In this document: positions 36,101-47,600 of the stretch, piece after piece
How the letters are laid out: each line of letters opens with the position of its first letter
Position numbering within the stretch: position 1 is the stretch's first letter
From: Fennellomyces sp. T-0311
Taxonomy: Eukaryota > Mucoromycota > Mucoromycetes > Mucorales > Lichtheimiaceae
NCBI GenBank assembly: GCA_025266875.1
Contig: JALLLT010000001.1
Span: 62,001-126,000 of the forward strand
DNA length: 64,000 nt
Reading direction: 5' to 3'
Position numbers and translations under genes: made by a program
Notes under the pieces: model-generated
What the model saw: the letters and a program-made list of their open reading frames with translations, nothing else
Database searches by the model: none
Told to the model about the DNA's origin: nothing

Positions 36101-36443
36101 AGGCCTCCCCCGCTTCGCCGAGCTTCATCACATAAGGAACCTCTTGGTCGTTGATAGTGATTTTGACCTGATAAGGTTGATAGATCAGTCTTTTTTTTTC
36201 TGCATTGATTGTAATTTTCACACACCCAACAAAACTCACCTTTTTCTCTTGCGGCATAAGCAACGAGAATTTACCGAATCGCACATGAAATGGAGAACAC
36301 GCCAATTCGCCATCTGGTTGCTCGACAACGACAATGTCGACAGCACCCGACAAGGTAGCTGGGTTGAGTTCATTGTAAATACTTTGGACCGAACTAAAAA
36401 AGTTACTAATGGTCCCCATGTTGAGCTTCCCTACGAATGCCAT
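33198..36443 (-). CDS. PAH1: Lipin / Mg-dependent phosphatidate phosphatase, 4 exons
   Basis: Dephosphorylates phosphatidate to diacylglycerol at the ER/nuclear membrane, steering lipid flow to triacylglycerol or phospholipid. Exons 36443-36240, 36167-36012, 35957-35894 and 35836-33198 give 1020 aa. The N-terminal amphipathic helix and N-LIP domain occupy residues 1-110 (NPATLSGAVDIVVVEQPDG, FHVRFGK, MKLGEAGEAFFVFET). A long acidic and low-complexity region follows. The catalytic LNS2/HAD domain is near 600-790, with the DxDxT motif in SDIDGTITKSDALGH, then YLTSRAIGQA and GFGNRITDAISYR. The C-terminus is Ser-rich and ends in an acidic tail (DEEEELDLDSIPFI). All key motifs are intact, so it should be active. 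The start lies 147 bases from the EDEM stop upstream. Confidence 0.93.
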
Positions 36444-36590
36444 TTTTTCTTGAGAGTTTTTCTTGAAACCCGGAAGGGAAAAGAAGGGGAAGAGAGAGTG
36501 TGTGGGGGCTGTTTTTTTTACAAGAGGGAAAAAAGAAACTAAAGGAAGACGACGATGTTTTCTACATCCGCTTTAAGCTTTGACAACTCT

Positions 36591-39500
36591 TCAACGGCGG
36601 AGCACAATGACATTATGCACGGTTTGTCCGTGCAACTTGATGCGGACGGGCTGGCTGGCTAATGGATAGTACGAAGGGATCGACTTTACCAGATCCACCA
36701 CAGCACTGCCTTCGGTGGAAACAAAATTGATGATATCGATGCCGTCGTCAAGCGACAGTGTGATACTTGGAATCGTCACTGGGACACTATCTGGTTCCAC
36801 GTCTGATGGCATCGCTCGGAATGTACCCGAATCATTGTTGACGAAAATAACTGCGCTCGCTCCCGCTTCTTGCGCCCACACCGTCTTGCGGTAAAACGTA
36901 CACCCTCCTCGACTGACAAGCAGCACTCGGTCGCGTATCAACTCCCGGTCCGCCTGCCGGTACTGTTTACACCCCAACAGTCGCTCATCGTTCAGAAAGT
37001 ACACGATCTTTTTTTCTGACAGATCGTTCCACGCGGGTCCGAACGCTGATTCCGCTCCGTTGTAGAGACGAGAAATGTTGCTGCCATACAACCGTACTTC
37101 CACCATTGCATTCTGAGTCACTGTGGAATCCAGAGCCTGCTGGAGTGACCCTTCGAGTTCAAGCGACTCGTGTTGGAGATAAGGTTCGAGCGCTTCCATG
37201 GTTACCAAGAGTACCTGATTTTCCGTAAGCCTATAACAACATACATAGTCAGCATTTGGATCACACGGCTGTTCACGGGGAGAGTTCCATACGCTCCCTT
37301 TTGCTTTGGAATTTACCTTACGTTCGGATGAACTGCATTATTTTATATGTAAGAAGAAGAAGAGAGAAGAAGAATGAGCGCATTATTCTAATATGGTGAT
37401 GGAAAAAACACGGGTCGTGCGTATATACGTTATGTACAGATGCCATTTCTAAGCTCATCATGGAAACACAAAAAAAACAGAAAGCAACACGCTGCACACA
37501 ATGTGAAGCGAATGGAAAGAAGGATTGTGGAGGGGGTTTGGAGAACTAACCTCGAGTAACTTGATATCCTCCACCAGTACGTTGAGGCCGTTTGATTAAC
37601 TCAAACTTTAACCCGGAGAGAGACTTGGTAAGAAACCCGCCCACAATCTCGACAAATTTGGGCGATTGACTACCAAACTTGGCCCGTACGTCGGTATTGA
37701 AGGTGAGTTCAAACGATTGTGCAACGGACAATGGCGAGACACAATATGCGTTTGGATGTAGATCAGGTATGGGTTCCTCAGTATTTCCCACTATGGCGGC
37801 TGCAAAGTCGGCTTCCGGAAGATGCGGTACGGATGACATGTCCAAGTCATGAGGAAAATAGTTGTAATTGGATATGGCTGTTGATGGGATATACGGTCGA
37901 CAGATGGGTTCTGGTGCTGCCGCTGGTTTCGACGAGTTGTTTTTGAGGAGATGATTCGGCAATGGCAAAAAGTGCCCCTCTATCAAAACACTTGTCAATG
38001 TTTACTTGTTTTCATCAAACCAACCGCTACCTTACCGGTAGTGTAAACAAAATTGGAATCCAACTTGTTGAACATGTTATCTATTCATACGCAAATATTT
38101 AGTAATCACATTCACTTTCAAAAACATTTCTTGCTTCTTACCAGTGTCAAATAAAAGGTACAAATACTTTAGAGATTCACTCAACATGAAACTCTCCATT
38201 CGATCCTCTAATCGACCCGTCCGCACATCACCGACCGTTGCAAATCCGCAAGGCAGCCGAGTACGATTGTTCAAGTCCTCGATAACCATCTCGCCCACAT
38301 GGAGATAAAACGGATCGCGCGTAGCTCGGTACAAGTAGTACGTTGATTCAATGAATTCAGGTCGCAATGGATAAAATCCGATATCTACGGTTTTGCGGAA
38401 CACGTCGAATCGTTCGGGTAATGCATGATATCGTCGCCAAATGTTGTAAAAAACAAGATGACCTTTGATAGCAGAACCGAGATCACCATACAAAACTTGC
38501 ACGCCAGGCCAGAATGCACTCAAACTGTCAATCCATGTTGCCATCAAGGCACCGGAGCTCATGTGTACATTCCGATATAGGTATCCGGACGGATCACGCA
38601 CATGTCGCATGATTCCTTCATAGGCATCTTCAAACATTTCCAGGTATTCGTCTTCGCCAAATAAAACATGGGCCTTGAGCAAATACTCAAAGAATGAATC
38701 GATGCCCGCACCAGTGGAAGAAGCTGTATGGATCCATTGTCCGGTCTGTATGTTGATCACATTGCCCAATAGATCAATATCCGACCGACGATTCCAAAGC
38801 GCTTTCAAAGCGCGTTTTGCAACATCCTGTTATAATATTTTTAGAACAGTTGCTGTTGTGTATGGATTCGATGAGATACCTCGTAATGTGTCTTATTGGT
38901 CAATCTACTTAGTACTCCAAATTCAAGGAGCAAGCTACCTGCTCCAGCAGTACATGTTTCAACAGTTTCTGTCCGAGCTACCCCGTAGCGAAGGTTAACC
39001 TACATCAAAAAAAATGATCCTATTAATTGGATTATACAACATAACTGGAAAGTAAAACATACTCTTGGATAAGGGATACCGGTCTTTGTGTACTGAAAGG
39101 CAGGTATTAAGCGATCTGCCATATCCTGTGCCATTTTGAGCAACCCATCCGTATACCCTTCTATCGCATGACCATACGTTGGATCAGATGCCAAAATATG
39201 TGCCGATAACTGGATAAGAAAAAGGTCATGTTGGCTATTACATTTGTAAATCCCAAATGCTTTCCTTACCAGACCACCTAGTACTCGAATATTCACTTCG
39301 AAAATCTGCACCCTGTTATCTTGGTTGAATGACACTTCAGTTAGCACCCGATTGACCGCATCTTCAAACTCCTTCTGCTCTCCCATGATCTAAGGACAGC
39401 CCATCCCTTGCGATTAGTTCCTGCAGTATCCATGGGTGTATGGGGGTTTAACATACGGCAAGGGTATCCAGCGTATCGATCATGGTAAGCGAGTAATCAC

Positions 39501-40020
39501 CAAGTATATCGTTGATATTAATGTTGGAACTAGCAGAAACCATGAATGAACTTGTCGAGTTTGTCGGGGTAGTAAAGCTTACGGGTTGAGTTTGTCGCTT
39601 CCACGGCCGTTGCATAATATGGGGTTCAGCTGTTTGTCATGAATAAACGTTGAAACATGTCTTGGTCAGAAGCCAGTACCTCATCAGCTGGATATCCAAA
39701 CTTTAAATAATTGTCCCAGCCGTGAAAAAACATCTCCTAGATAATAAAAAAATGTTGTCGTTGTCAGGAAAATCCAGTGCACAAGTACAACGCTTCGCCC
39801 TACTTTGGACATTTCCCTTTTTTTTTCGCAACAAGGTTATTTCTGGTTCATCATTAATTATTAATAGAAACGCAATTTACTTTAGCTCAAGCCGTCGTCT
39901 TTCGGTCATGGTATATTGTGTTGCTGTAACAAGTTGCCACGGGATCATCATTAGAAAAACCAAGAGGCAGTTTGCTCGAAGCCGCAATGGCCATCGAACA
40001 TTGTTGCCCGGTAGTAGCAT
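36591..40020 (-). CDS. EDEM-type GH47 alpha-mannosidase-like protein with PA domain, at least 12 exons
   Basis: ER protein that trims or recognises mannose on misfolded glycoproteins for ER-associated degradation (Htm1/Mnl1/EDEM family). Exons: 40020-39881 (signal), 39736-39680, 39629-39583, 39529-39457, 39389-39270, 39209-39063, 38999-38880, 38826-38142, 38080-38036, 37979-37551, 37332-37317 and 37230-36591. From exon 2 the frame runs 792 aa. The GH47 domain includes [58 protein letters not shown] and [19 protein letters not shown] domain near the C-terminus has [12 protein letters not shown] and [11 protein letters not shown]. No KDEL/HDEL end is seen (it ends NVIVLRR). Exon 11 is only 16 bases. 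The signal-peptide exon ends in a phase that does not join exon 2 directly, so a tiny exon between 39880 and 39737 is likely missing from this model. Confidence 0.88.
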
Positions 40021-40218
40021 TAGCCAAAACCGTTGCAAAACTATTTTACAACAAAATATATGGCGTTGATAGAAACGAAAATGGGTTTCCGCACTTAGTT
40101 TGAAAGAGAGAATGCCACGCCCTTTGGTTTTCAACACGTCATTTCACTCCTGATTTACAAACCATCTGAAAACAGAAATTGGTCTTTTTCTTTTAGGTAA
40201 AAATACTCGAAACAGACG

Positions 40219-40713
40219 TTACAATAACAGTAACTTGGTAACTAGGATGAGAACCAAAGGAAGCACATAATAAGGAAGTGCCAAAGCAGTCGTGCCGTCC
40301 TCTGAGTTTTCCGAGCCATCGGTGGTATCAGCTGGAGGTGAGCTCGCTGACGAAGCTGGAGACGACTGGATCGACGAGGACGACTCAGCAGGAGACGATT
40401 CGGCGGGGGAAGAAGCAGACGTCGGCGCAGGACTGCTGGCTGTCGGTACCGTGGATACACCAGGTGTTGGCTCACCAGCACAAATTGCAACTTCACTTTG
40501 TGGACAGCATGCGTTTGTTATAGTCGTACATGCCCCATTGCATCGCTCAGGGCAAATGGTGGGATCTCCGTCACCGGGATCAGGACAAATGATTTGAATG
40601 CATACAGTACCCGATGGTGCAATAGGTGTGCCAGGTAAACTAGTTGTCTCGATAACACCATGAGCAGCAAGCAACCAGCTGGCAATGAGCAATAGAACGG
40701 TCAACCGGTACAT
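40219..40713 (-). CDS. Small Cys-rich GPI-anchored-type cell-surface protein
   Basis: Single exon, 164 aa. Residues 1-19 are a signal peptide (MYRLTVLLLIASWLLAAHG). A compact Cys-rich segment follows (CIQIICPDPGDGD, CPERCNGACTTITNACC), then a Ser/Pro/Ala/Thr-rich stalk (about 85-140) likely to be O-glycosylated. A hydrophobic C-terminal tail (YYVLPLVLILVTKLLLL) after a small-residue zone fits a GPI attachment signal. No family is recognised. Its layout suits a cell-wall or surface protein. An upstream in-frame ATG at 40770 would put a hydrophobic, His-containing stretch before the signal, so the start at 40713 is preferred. Confidence 0.75.
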   Translation of the reverse strand: MYRLTVLLLIASWLLAAHGVIETTSLPGTPIAPSGTVCIQIICPDPGDGDPTICPERCNGACTTITNACCPQSEVAICAGEPTPGVSTVPTASSPAPTSASSPAESSPAESSSSIQSSPASSASSPPADTTDGSENSEDGTTALALPYYVLPLVLILVTKLLLL

Positions 40714-41428
40714 TATATGCGCGTGGAAAAAAAAGCTTGAGAGAAGGAGAAAGAGGTGGAGTTGTGCCACAGCCTTGTTTCACCACTGATGGATGCAGCA
40801 CAGGGCTTTGTGAAGACATGACGGTCCTCTATTTTGACTATGCCGCTTTAGTCTCAGTCGTTCGTCCAAAAGTGTGATTTTCCTGGTTTTCTTTGACATG
40901 ACCGTGGCAATCAGTGTCTGTATGGTAACTTTAGCCGTAAATCGTGGCTCAGCGGTCTTCCGCTCCTTGGCAGTATGACAGCTGCTCTTTATGCAAAGAG
41001 ATGTTCACAAGAACCCCTCTTTAATTCACCCACATAATCATGCAATGCGTACTTTCTTCTTCTGCAAATAAGGGCGTACCCGCAGCTGCACCATGCATGT
41101 TGAACAAACGTTAATGGTACCCTTCGCTATTAGTCAATTTATGACTCAAAAGGAAGCTACCTGTCATTGTACGACCGTCCAGTTTGCTTGTCAGATGTGC
41201 ACTATGCTATGTATAGTATTACAGTAGTTTGCGTTTGGAAATGTAATTTAAATAAGTCTGCTGAACATATTGCACTTTTGCACCAGCCGTTGTAAGCTGC
41301 TTAACCTTGATGCAACTGATGGCGACTGAAAGTAAATGTACTTGCCAATTTCACTATACCCTTCCAACCCTGCCAATTCTCAGGTGCACAAATGGCTTCA
41401 CGTCACAATATCCTCGACTAACAATCAT
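40714..41428. other. Intergenic, no gene seen
   Basis: About 700 bases upstream of the GPI-type gene, holding its promoter by position. No element or further gene is recognised. Confidence 0.45.
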
Positions 41429-43071
41429 TCATTCTTTATTTTTAAGCTCGTAGTACGTTGATTTCGGACTGGAAACGTTCTTATATCCTTTTAAATATCC
41501 TTGGTGTTTTCCCTCCTCAAAACATGTCACCCAGCTAATTCGCTTACGGGTTTTACGCCATTCTTCGATAAAGCCGTGAACAAACTTCATGCCTGGCTTT
41601 ACCGGGTCCGGATCAGCAGAATGCAGCACTTCGACTGAGCTCCGCCCAGCAGTCGCCGTAACACCTTCTGGTAACTCAGGAAGGTCTGCACTGGCCCTTG
41701 TTTGCCCTTGTGATAGCATGTTTCCGAGTATAAAGCACTATCAGTAGCGTATCCGCGTGCCCTTTTGTACCCTCCCTCGTTATCTTCCTCCAAAGCGTCT
41801 AGGATCCTTTTGAATTGATTTCTTGTTTCTAGGTACACGTCGACCAAGACATTCACTGTTGCATCATGCTGCCGGATTCCGCGCTTCAATGCATTCTTGG
41901 CAATAGCGTACAAACGTTGAACGGTAGGTTCACCCTTGTACTCCCAGCTTTGCAAGGAGTACTCTTGTTTGTGGTGTTGAATCAGAGAGAGGAAGTACAA
42001 AAGACAAATTTGTCAACGAGACCCATATGCTTTGCTCTCTCTGTTTATAATAAATGGTTATCCATGATAGGCTTTTCTTCAGCCGGTATTTTTGGGAGTG
42101 ATGTGTAATGTCAACATTATTATTGCTGAGCAGTGGCGGATCGTGATGATCGAGAGGATGAATGTTGACAGAAGATATCCGTGAAGAGACACGGTGGCCG
42201 GAAGGTTGTGCAGATGAGCAACCTGATTGGCTGAATACTTGGTAAGCATAAAGGCCAACGTTCTCGATGTCGGAAGTGGTAAATGGCGGTACGGATGGAA
42301 AGCTCTTATTCGCTGACGGACAGCATGGATGTCAAAGAAGCTTGTTTGAGAGTTTTCATGTTGGATGCAACATGTGGAACACATATTCCAATGCGATTAA
42401 AGGGTGACAGTGTCTTGTTCTTATCCGCAAGATCCTGCTGAATTGTTGTTGGAGTGATGATATAATGTTTTTCAGCCCAATACTTGCTCGGCAAGACTGG
42501 GAGAAACGACTCAACCGTGGTCTTTTCGAAACCATTTGCAATTTCGCCGGTTACGGCCTTCACACAAATAGTTAGAGCCATTGGATCGATGTTGGTGTGT
42601 TTATAGTAAATATGGCTGCAATACTGTTGCAGTCGATGGATATATGACGTATTGAGGACTTCCTGGACTCCCACAACCACTGGAGGGAGATCCGCTGAAC
42701 ACGGCTGGATTGGGGGCATACAAAACATCTGCCCCCTTTCCATCGAGCCGTTCGCAGCTTTGCGATACGTAAAGACTTGTGGCGTGATTCCCTAGTTCGT
42801 TGTCAGTGCAATGTCAAAAAACGAGTCGTCGAAACTCACCCAGGAGGGTTTCTATTACCAATTTATCTTCAGGCATGCATTTCGACATGAAATCGATACC
42901 CGGTTTGTGTTTTGGATCAAATAACCAGGTTTTTTTTTTGGCTTGGCGCGAGAAAGCCCATGCCCCAGGAGGAATCCTCACAGTAACCAGGTTAAGAGCG
43001 CGTTTGGGTAACCACCAGAATGCATTCTGCACAAAACGGGTTTTTTGGGTGCCATTTGAGTAAAAAGTCAT
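41429..43071 (-). pseudogene. Unrecognised multi-part gene, possibly frame-broken
   Basis: Four coding-like blocks follow each other on the minus strand. 43071-42828 has NAFWWLPKRALNLVTVRI. About 42810-42306 has LPPVVVGVQEVLNTSYIHRL and ICVKAVTGEIANGFEK. About 42000-41700 has EPTVQRLYAIAKNALKRGI and YLETRNQFKRILDALEED. 41719-41429 has MKFVHGFIEEWRKTRKRI. Blocks 1 and 2 join through a plausible GTGAGT...AAG intron. I could not join blocks 2-3 or 3-4 without a frame change, so either introns are missed or the gene is decaying. The VVVGVQ...YIHRL segment faintly recalls PD-(D/E)XK nuclease folds (a beta strand with E-x-Q/K, then a helix), with Gly where an acidic residue would be. That is only a guess. 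Confidence 0.4.
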
Positions 43072-43150
43072 TTTGAATCAGAATCACTTTTTTCTCGAAA
43101 GTAGCTCAGACCTAGAGTCGATACTTCCAAAATGACTTCTGAAAATGACT
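43065..43150. repeat. Short inverted and tandem repeats
   Basis: AAGTCATTTT (43065-43074) is inverted as AAAATGACTT (43129-43138). The latter begins a tandem pair of AAAATGACTTCTG. The stretch overlaps the start of the unrecognised minus-strand gene and could be the end of a small non-autonomous element. Confidence 0.5.
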
Positions 43151-44670
43151 TCTGCATCCGAACGCATTTTAAGTAGTTTGTAATCTTGTAATAATTAATT
43201 ACAAGAACATGGGAAAACCAGGTTATACTATTTTACCTTGATCCGTCATGGCGGCTTGTTTGGTTAGTAGGGTGGGTTGGATGGGAAGGATAGGGTTGGA
43301 AGGCTTTTATGGCCTCTGTTTTATTGCAGTCACGCGTACCAGAAAGGAAGTGGCAGACTGCTGATGTAACTGAAGTGGGAAATCATATGCCTATACAATG
43401 GTCGGAAAGGGTTAGAAGGGAAGGGAAAGGTAGGGTGAAATTGCTAGGTACATTTACTTTCAGCGAACTCCCAGGTCATGTCACAAAATTGAAAGACCAA
43501 GTAAACTTTTGCTACTGATCTCCGTTCATTCGATTTATCTCGTGGTTCTTGCACGTCGCTGAATACGTGATCATGGTGTATCAAAAAGACAGATAAAGAT
43601 TGTAAAGGTCGCATGTTGAAGGGTAAACGTGGGGTTAGAAGTATGAAAATTCTGCACATTGTACTTTGAACTTGCCAGCGACAGAAAGGTATTATGAACA
43701 CATTAAGAATGATTAATATTGTATTCCATAGTATTAGCCATGGGTTTTCGCACTGGATAAACACGAGGACGTGTTCCAAGTAGCAGTGATTCCTGTAAAA
43801 CCACTCGATATTTACGACTTGTCATTGCTGATGAAGCTACGTGGTCTGGAACCTGCTGGCTCACAAGTCCATCGCGCGGACAACACGTCCATTTATTGCT
43901 TGTCAATGGTGGTATTATTTCAATCCTAGAGTTTATGCATTGCGTTGGATATAAAAATTATTACGGGTGTCCAATCTGCCATATTGCAACCATCAGAGTA
44001 TTGAGTCCCAATGGTGGTGCTGAAAGTCATTACTTGGTTGGATCGCGTAATACAATTGATGACGAAAAATCAGAGTGCTTGACTCGAGAAAGTTAAGAGG
44101 AGGAAGGGATGGAGAATTCAACCGGGATGGCACGTCTTGAATTATAGGAAAGATCTCATAAGCTGACAAACGTAACACCACCATCTGTCAACACTGCCGT
44201 TGTACACCATATATTCCGGCCCGATTACCAAAAGTTCAATTTATTTAAAAGTAATCAACTTAAATCGACAATTGTATCCGAGAAACCAGTCTTGGGACAC
44301 GCTTGGTTACCTACCAAAAGCTAGCTTGAGAAGACGAAGCTGATTGGCATGCATGGTAAGGATAATCGGTTCAACCGACTGAAACAAAGAGAGGTCTGTG
44401 CGTCGTTCAAGCGGACTTGTCGGCATGGTGGATCCGCAGCGAAGAAGTTCATTTTCTCATGGTATATATAATAGCTTGGCAATGTCGTGACCAAAGTAGC
44501 TGTATACTAACGAATGAATAGGGCAAAAAGATTTACACTTATTGGACATCGTATGCATGATTTTATACGTAATTAATAAAGGCTAACAAAAACGATATAT
44601 GTACAGCTTGGCAAAAAAAAAACGAAACGAAAAGAAGCATGAGAAAAAAAATAATGTGTGTGTTGGGGGG
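43151..44670. other. Intergenic, no gene seen
   Basis: Open frames on both strands are short and lack motifs. A purine-rich, GGTTGGATGGG-type stretch lies near 43260-43450. Confidence 0.45.
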
Positions 44671-47600
44671 TTATCGTGTATCTTCTTCAGATACCTTTGC
44701 AATTGCATCGAGGATAGACGAAGACATGACTGAACGTTGGCTGTTTGCTGTGGAAGAAGCTCGACTGCGAGATAATACGGGAGATGAATCACCAGTACTT
44801 GGAGCATTTTTCGCAGCGACATCGCGGAAATAAGCTTGAGCGTCCTCTCCACTGATATGACTATTGGCAATACCATCGATGGCTAGACTGTTTGGAATGC
44901 TGCGCACCAGCGGCTTCTCGAACGAATGTGTTGATCCAATCGACCTGACAATCGAAGGTTCGTCGCCGTAGTAATCCTCGCTGGGAGTAATGCCGCCGTT
45001 GAATGAACGCATGCCGGTGGATTCGTAATCACCCTCGGCACCTTCCATTATTTCTTGCTGATAGTAGTTCTCGAGGTATTGCGTGATCCATTGATGCGAG
45101 AGCAACTCGTGGGCAGTGGGCCGTTTCATTGGGTTGCGCGTGAAGCATTTTTTCAAGAAGTCAATGCCGTCGCTGGACAGCTGTGATGGGTCTGGAAGAG
45201 GAGGATGACCTGTCACCACATGGTACATGACCGACCATTCGTTTTCGAGCGTGCTCCACGGTCGTCGGCCCGTGGCCATTTGAACGATGCAACAGCCTAG
45301 TGACCAAATGTCCATTGAACCCTTTCGTCCCGTATCTCCGCCAGTGATTACTTCGGGCGCCTATGTTTTCCAAAGATTGGTATCGAGCAGAACGCACTTT
45401 GATTTGAGATGCTTACCATATACATTGGTGTGCCGGCCAAACTGTTGACATTCATATTCATCGTTGTTCTTCCCATTGTCTTTTGTCCTTTTGCAAGAAT
45501 CTTGGCAGCGCCGAAATCTGAAAGCTTGAGCTGGCCTTGGTAGTCAATGAGGATATCTGCAATAGCAAGGTGAGTAGGCATGAAGAATGCAACCGAGGCA
45601 AGTGAACTCACTATCTGGCTTGATATCGCGATGAACGATATTGTTGCCGTGGAGATATTTCAAGCCGCTCAATAGCTCGTATGCATATTTAACAATGTAC
45701 ACTTCGTCCTCGATCCGACCACCGTGATCCAGAAGAGAACCCAAACTGCCGTTTTCACAGTATTCCATGAATATATACACCTTGTCCCGGTGGACCTCCT
45801 ACAAAACAGTCCATTCAGCGACCTTTGCCATGACCCGCTCAAGAAGACATACCATCCCGTAATATTGAACAATGTTTGCGTGGTTCAGCATTTCCATGAC
45901 CTTCATCTCCTCCTTGATCGCCTTATGCAAAGCTGACAGTGAATTTGAATCGGGGAAACGAATCTCCTTGACGGCCATGACCGACGAGGTATCCAAATTG
46001 ATTGCCAAATAGACAGATCCAAATGTGCCAGCACCGATAAACCTGCCTTGTTGCCAGCGAAACGAGATATTGGACGACGAAGGTGCCAGAAACATGAGCG
46101 ATTGATCCTCGGGCTTCTGGTCATCCAGAATCTTGCCCACCACCTTGCGTCCCTGCTCCTCCAAGTTTCGCTTATTCTCCAATTCTCGAATCTTGCGCAT
46201 CCAGACGTCGCGGATGTACGTCACACCGCCTGATGCCGACGCTGTATCGCTGGATGCACCGAACGTGGAGCTGGTTGTGATATTTTCCTTGTCATCGGGC
46301 CGTTTGTTGCTGGTCATGTACTGGTTGCGTTTGGCAGTAACACCGCGCAGTCGTTGCTGTTCCTCCTTGATTTGCAACTCATGGGTCCACCGAGTGCCGA
46401 GAACATCAAAGTGGGATATCAACAAGGCAATGCAACGCGCCACTTTACCTTGCAACTTGGCAAACTCTGTCTCGTTCAAGGCCAGGATGTTGACGCCACG
46501 TGTCATCAAATGACCAAATTCGAGGGCTGCCACTGCCCAGCGAAACGTTTTGCGATCGGAAGGTACGCAGTCGTCGGTGATAAAGCAAATCCAGTCAATG
46601 GCGAGACGAACCAACTTGAGATCGAGCTGCAATCGTACAGCCAGTTCCAGAAAGCGTGCTGCTCGCATGCCAAAATCACTGGCAAAGCTGAAACACTCTT
46701 CCACCAGCTCCTGACATCCCAGTTCAAGCGTCTGTTCACGGATCGTGCTGACACTGGATATGGTCGAGTCGGCCAGTTTGAACACGGTCATTTTGATCTT
46801 GTACAGTTCCTTGTTGATACGTGGAATATGTGCCCGATGTTCTTGGAGGATTTCGATGGAAGAGCTTTGCACGGCTCGCCAAAAGACGGCCTTGACGGAG
46901 GACAGGGTACTGGCGTCGCCGGTGACAAGTCGAACACGTTTTGGCTTGGTGCCAAGGTTGATGAATGGAGTTGGTACCTGTGCTACTTCACCCTTCCACA
47001 TGATGTTTTGCCATGGTGTCAGCACCAGCACGTAGTCCTCGCATTGGTCGTGTGTTGATCCGGGTGTTCCCGGTGTGGTAGGTGCGTTTTTATCTCCAGC
47101 AAAACATGTTCGGATCAGTCGTCGTATCGCGTCGTCTCGCCCGTACAGCGAGGGCGATGCGATGATGTAGATGCGTTCTTCTTCAAAGCTGCCGGTGTAC
47201 ACCAGGAAATGGCCCGAGTCGACCAAGCAGTTGACCAGCTTTTCCACGTTACCGGGATCCACCACGTACTCGGCCGCATTTTCAAACTGAGCGGTGAAGA
47301 ATCTATTGTTGTGTCGGATATGGTTACGCTCGTTTACCAAGCTTCCATTGCTTGCCCTTTTTGTAGCTTACTTTGCGAACTGCAGCAGTTTGCGCGCGCG
47401 CATGCGCATGGTGTGCAAGAGTTTGGTATACTTGACTTCGATGCCACCGTCGATGGCTTCGGAGGGCACCTTGAGGCTGGAGATATAATCTTGCATGACA
47501 TCTTGTAGCAGGCGGTTCGTCAGTTGACTATTGCGGGTTAGCGTGGGGGATGTCCGGCGCCCATTTGCGAAAGAAAAGGCTTACCAAAACTGACTGGCGC

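Noticed and set aside
47342..47371. 30-base intron in the MAPKKK gene (first AG after the donor)
   Set aside because: Too short for splicing. The later acceptor at 47303 gives a 69-base intron and a reading (AKFFTAQFENAAEY) that fits the family better.
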